64,000 bases of DNA, taken from contig JAUTDP010000006.1 of the NCBI GenBank assembly GCA_033439795.1, positions 682,001-746,000 of the forward strand. Direction: 5' to 3'. Numbering within the stretch: position 1 is the stretch's first letter; every line of letters begins with the position of its first letter. The position numbers and the translations under genes were made by a program. Below, piece after piece: positions 61,109 through 64,000 of this stretch. Under the pieces are notes generated by a model. It was not told the origin of the DNA and did not search any database. It saw only the letters and a program-made list of their open reading frames with translations. The stretch comes from Sordaria brevicollis (Eukaryota; Ascomycota; Sordariomycetes; Sordariales; Sordariaceae).

Positions 61109-64000
61109 ATGGCCCGGTCCCGGCCCCGGACCCAGCCCCGGCATCGATCCGGATCTCAACTGTTAGCGCCATCGCCGCCAAGCAGGTCCGAAACATCACC
61201 ATCCCAGCAACAATCCACGACGACAACATCACATACCGGACATCGACGTCGACTCCGGAATTCATTCAACAAATCTTTCTGCCTGGCTACCCTCGCTGCA
61301 GCAGTAACAATACCCGTGGCCAATGCCATCACACTACCCTACACGCCCACCACCATTCTCCTTTCCGGATCTCAGTCTCTCGTCTCCAGTAACTCAGCCA
61401 ACCATGGGCTTGCTTACATATTCACCCCTAACGAAGCCAACGACGGCGTCGACCTCATCGCCGTCAACACTTCGTCAACACTGGATGCCGGTTCTTTCAA
61501 GCCGATAACCTTAACTTCCGGGCTGCCCTTCGTCACCAAGGCCAAGACAGGTGGTTTTGCGCCAACGTTGCTCGAGAATGGCACATTGGCAGTGTTGGCA
61601 GGCGATTGTGCCGCTGGAGGCGCATCAGGATATGGAGAGAAGGACGGTGCTACTCCCGCCGTATGGAGCTACGTTCCCTCCTTTGACGATGATGGCGATG
61701 CAAAGGGCGTCTGGACAAAACACGACACCCAGCAGAACCTCAGGGGAAGCGGAGGGACAGCGTCAGGAATCCCATACATTCTTGGCTCTTCGCTTTCCTT
61801 TTCATCCCAGATCTACCCAACCATGTCCGATCCGGTCATCTATATCTACGGCGGCATGTGTCCCTTTTCCAACTCTACCGAATCAACATGGCAGGCATCG
61901 GCGCGCTACTCGAACCGCATGCTCAAGATCTCTGGTCTCTCCTCCGATTCGTCTGTAGCAACATCTTCAACAAAGCAGCCTCCCGTAGGCAACGATGAGA
62001 ACAACGTGGTGGAACCGGAAGGCGCCGGCGATGGCGGAAACGACTTCACGATTTCCAACCCTCAACTGGGCGGACCTCCCATTCCCGAAGCCGGCTTCAC
62101 TTTCACAGCCCTGACACCGAGTATCACGAACCGATCGGGCATCGTAACACAGCAGACATCCCATGTCCTGCTGGGCGGACACACGCAGCATGCCTTCGTC
62201 AACATGAGCACCGCAGCCATTTGGAGTCTGCCGGAAGAGACGTGGAGCTTTGTGTCGATTAACCCACCTGCCCAAGAACCAGTCGAGTCGTCAGCTGGTG
62301 GTGGTCAGGCGGACCTAGTAGTTTTGAATGTGCACCAAAAGCGACCGAAGCTGAAGCAGAAAAGAGGAGGACTAACAACTGTGGATAGCAGATCGGGACA
62401 CACGACTGTCTTGAGTGAGGATGGAAGCAGCTTGGTCATTCTTGGAGGATGGGTAGGAGATGTGTCGCAACCGGCAGAGCCACAGCTTGTGGTCATCAAG
62501 ATCGGGGCAACTTATGATGATTGGAGATGGGAGATTCCTGACAAAGACCACGCACAAATCTTCGGGGACGGAGAAGGCCTATATGGTCATGGTGCCGTTG
62601 TCTTGCCGGGGAACGTGATGATGGTCTATGGAGGGCGAGAGATCAAGTCGCCCAAGGCAGCATCTTCCAAGACCAAGGTCAAGAGGTTCCTCAACTCCAT
62701 CCTTGGTATCGCAGATAACAGCAGCCTCGAGAAACGACAATCGACTACTGCTACGAATACTCCGAGATTTTTCAATATGACGTCCCAATCCTGGTCGACA
62801 ACGTATACCAACCCACGACCAGATGCGAACGGCAATTCGACTGTCGACATCCCTCCTACTACAAGCGATCCATCTGATTCCACCAAGGTCAAACACGATC
62901 TCGGACTTACACTTGGGTTGGCACTGGGCCTAGGCGTTCCGCTCGTTGCTATTATCTTCACAGTACTGTTCTGCCTGTGGCGACGACGACAACGCCGCCG
63001 GGCCCAACGCGATCAAACCATTCGTAGCTTGTCTATGGGCATGGCTCCTAGTGTCTATGGTACGGGCTTTGGCGGTAGCCTCAGGCATAGCATCAGTGAC
63101 TGGGGCGAGAATCCATCCAGTTATACCAACTACGACAATGAAATGGCCGAGCAAAGAAGCGGCGCTTTCGGCTTCCAGTTTCCCTGGAACACAAACAACG
63201 ACTCGCAAGGCCAGGGCACTCGGTCTCTCAGTGGTGGTTATCAAGTTGTTGGTCAACCAGGCCACTACCAGCCATCTAGTCCGCCGGCTGCTAATAGCAC
63301 CGGGGCTGGAGTTGGCAGGTTGCGAAATGCAAGGGGTCTCTACATCCCTACCAATGGTATGGACTCCGTGCCGCTGCCTGGAAGAGGGAACGTGAATCCT
63401 AATGGGATTCACCCCATCTACGAAGAGGCGGACGAGGATAATGAATACAATGAAAAAGATGGAGGGGATCTGGGTGCGTCAAAACGGCTGATTAGCCCCG
63501 AGTATGATGATGATCCATTCATCACCCCGGCCGGAAGCATCCTACGGGCAAGCGCTGTGGCCAGCACCTCATATCCGCCAACTAGCAGTGGAAGCGGAAG
63601 TGGAAGCGGGGGAAGCATGCACGAAGGAAATTCCAGCCCTGGCTTGCCACCACCAGAGGTCATCTCTTTCTCTCCAAAACAGGGAAACATTCAGGATCCA
63701 GAAGTTCAAGGTTGGAAGACAGATGTGGACGTGGCGGACGCCGTGCTTGCAGCTAAAATCAGCCGGCATGGATCCGTAACTACCACTCACCGTGCCGCCA
63801 CTGCTGCTTCGCTCGAGGCTGCCACTCACCAACCTTTATCGCCTACCAGCGCAACTCGTGTAGTGTCATCACCTCCACGCCGACTATCGAACAAATCCAA
63901 CAAGTCCAAGAGGGCCGTCTCCAACCCACTGAGCAAGAGCATGTTGGACATCTCCGATGACTCTCGTGCGAGCAGCGACCATCGTACGGGAAGCAACCTT
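61109..64000 (+). CDS. kelch-type single-pass membrane protein, 3' end outside window
   Basis: A single open frame of 964 codons from ATG at 61,109 to the window edge, without stop or visible intron. A basic N-terminal extension of about 55 residues leads into a hydrophobic segment (FCLATLAAAVTIPVANA, residues 57-73), likely a signal peptide or anchor. The outer part (about 75-590) has kelch-like GG motifs: VIYIYGGMC, SHVLLGGHTQ, SLVILGGWVGD and MMVYGGREI, plus several Asn-X-Ser/Thr sites. It also has a Kex2-like LEKRQ near residue 540. A second span (LGLTLGLALGLGVPLVAIIF..., about 597-623) is followed by RRRQRRRAQR, then a long Ser/Pro/Gly-rich cytosolic tail. This suggests a cell-surface beta-propeller protein with a signalling or anchoring tail. 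Ligand unknown. Confidence 0.85.
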   Translation, partial: MARSRPRTQPRHRSGSQLLAPSPPSRSETSPSQQQSTTTTSHTGHRRRLRNSFNKSFCLATLAAAVTIPVANAITLPYTPTTILLSGSQSLVSSNSANHGLAYIFTPNEANDGVDLIAVNTSSTLDAGSFKPITLTSGLPFVTKAKTGGFAPTLLENGTLAVLAGDCAAGGASGYGEKDGATPAVWSYVPSFDDDGDAKGVWTKHDTQQNLRGSGGTASGIPYILGSSLSFSSQIYPTMSDPVIYIYGGMCPFSNSTESTWQASARYSNRMLKISGLSSDSSVATSSTKQPPVGNDENNVVEPEGAGDGGNDFTISNPQLGGPPIPEAGFTFTALTPSITNRSGIVTQQTSHVLLGGHTQHAFVNMSTAAIWSLPEETWSFVSINPPAQEPVESSAGGGQADLVVLNVHQKRPKLKQKRGGLTTVDSRSGHTTVLSEDGSSLVILGGWVGDVSQPAEPQLVVIKIGATYDDWRWEIPDKDHAQIFGDGEGLYGHGAVVLPGNVMMVYGGREIKSPKAASSKTKVKRFLNSILGIADNSSLEKRQSTTATNTPRFFNMTSQSWSTTYTNPRPDANGNSTVDIPPTTSDPSDSTKVKHDLGLTLGLALGLGVPLVAIIFTVLFCLWRRRQRRRAQRDQTIRSLSMGMAPSVYGTGFGGSLRHSISDWGENPSSYTNYDNEMAEQRSGAFGFQFPWNTNNDSQGQGTRSLSGGYQVVGQPGHYQPSSPPAANSTGAGVGRLRNARGLYIPTNGMDSVPLPGRGNVNPNGIHPIYEEADEDNEYNEKDGGDLGASKRLISPEYDDDPFITPAGSILRASAVASTSYPPTSSGSGSGSGGSMHEGNSSPGLPPPEVISFSPKQGNIQDPEVQGWKTDVDVADAVLAAKISRHGSVTTTHRAATAASLEAATHQPLSPTSATRVVSSPPRRLSNKSNKSKRAVSNPLSKSMLDISDDSRASSDHRTGSNL

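Noticed and set aside
1..64000. CRISPR array, rRNA or tRNA genes
   Set aside because: No spaced short repeat array and no cloverleaf-like sequence with A and B boxes was recognised by eye; the host is eukaryotic. A covariance-model scan would settle tRNAs.

Overview
The window comes from a filamentous ascomycete. It is most likely a Neurospora-like Sordariomycete with active repeat-induced point mutation (RIP). Three things point this way. The left 30.4 kb is an AT-rich block in which CA and TG dinucleotides are almost erased while CG survives. The genes on the right have short introns (about 52-118 bp) with GTAAGT/GTATGT/GTGAGT-like donors and CTAAC/CTGAC-like branch points. Short AGGTAGGT-type motifs are scattered between genes. 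No database search was possible, so the genus is an inference.

Left half (1-30,400): mutated heterochromatin-like repeat DNA holding at least three transposon relics. (i) A Ty3/Gypsy element runs in from the left edge with gag, RT, RNase H and integrase remnants, an unexplained extra coding-like stretch after pol, and a probable 3' LTR at 9,814-10,026. (ii) A 3.65 kb Mutator-like (MULE) element at 11,775-15,426 has 81-bp terminal inverted repeats and an 8-bp target duplication. It sits inside older unidentified relic sequence. (iii) A complete 7.68 kb chromodomain-bearing Gypsy element at 17,757-25,435 has two 286-bp LTRs and a 5-bp target duplication. From 25.4 to 30.4 kb there are a 132-bp tandem duplication, an AT desert with a longer direct repeat, and an unidentified minus-strand relic reading frame.

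Right half (30,400-64,000): normal-composition, gene-bearing DNA. In order: a Zn(II)2Cys6 transcription factor (+); a coiled-coil protein A1 (-); a C-terminal fragment of an Hsp70-like gene, B1 (+), with a 394-bp MITE-like element directly upstream; a second coiled-coil protein A2 (-), paralogous to A1; an intact seven-exon Hsp70-like (HSPA12-type) gene B2 (+); a TMEM184/Ost-alpha-type seven-transmembrane protein (+); an OSCA/CSC1-type membrane channel (-); a 583-residue protein of unknown function with a C-terminal coiled coil (+); and a kelch-type single-span membrane protein that runs off the right edge (+).

The most interesting arrangement is A1/B1 and A2/B2. A divergent pair (coiled-coil protein on one strand, Hsp70-like ATPase on the other) appears to have been duplicated as a unit long ago. 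One Hsp70-like copy was later reduced to its C-terminal end next to a transposable element. This is the best candidate here for an undescribed functional system, but the functional link is inference from arrangement only.
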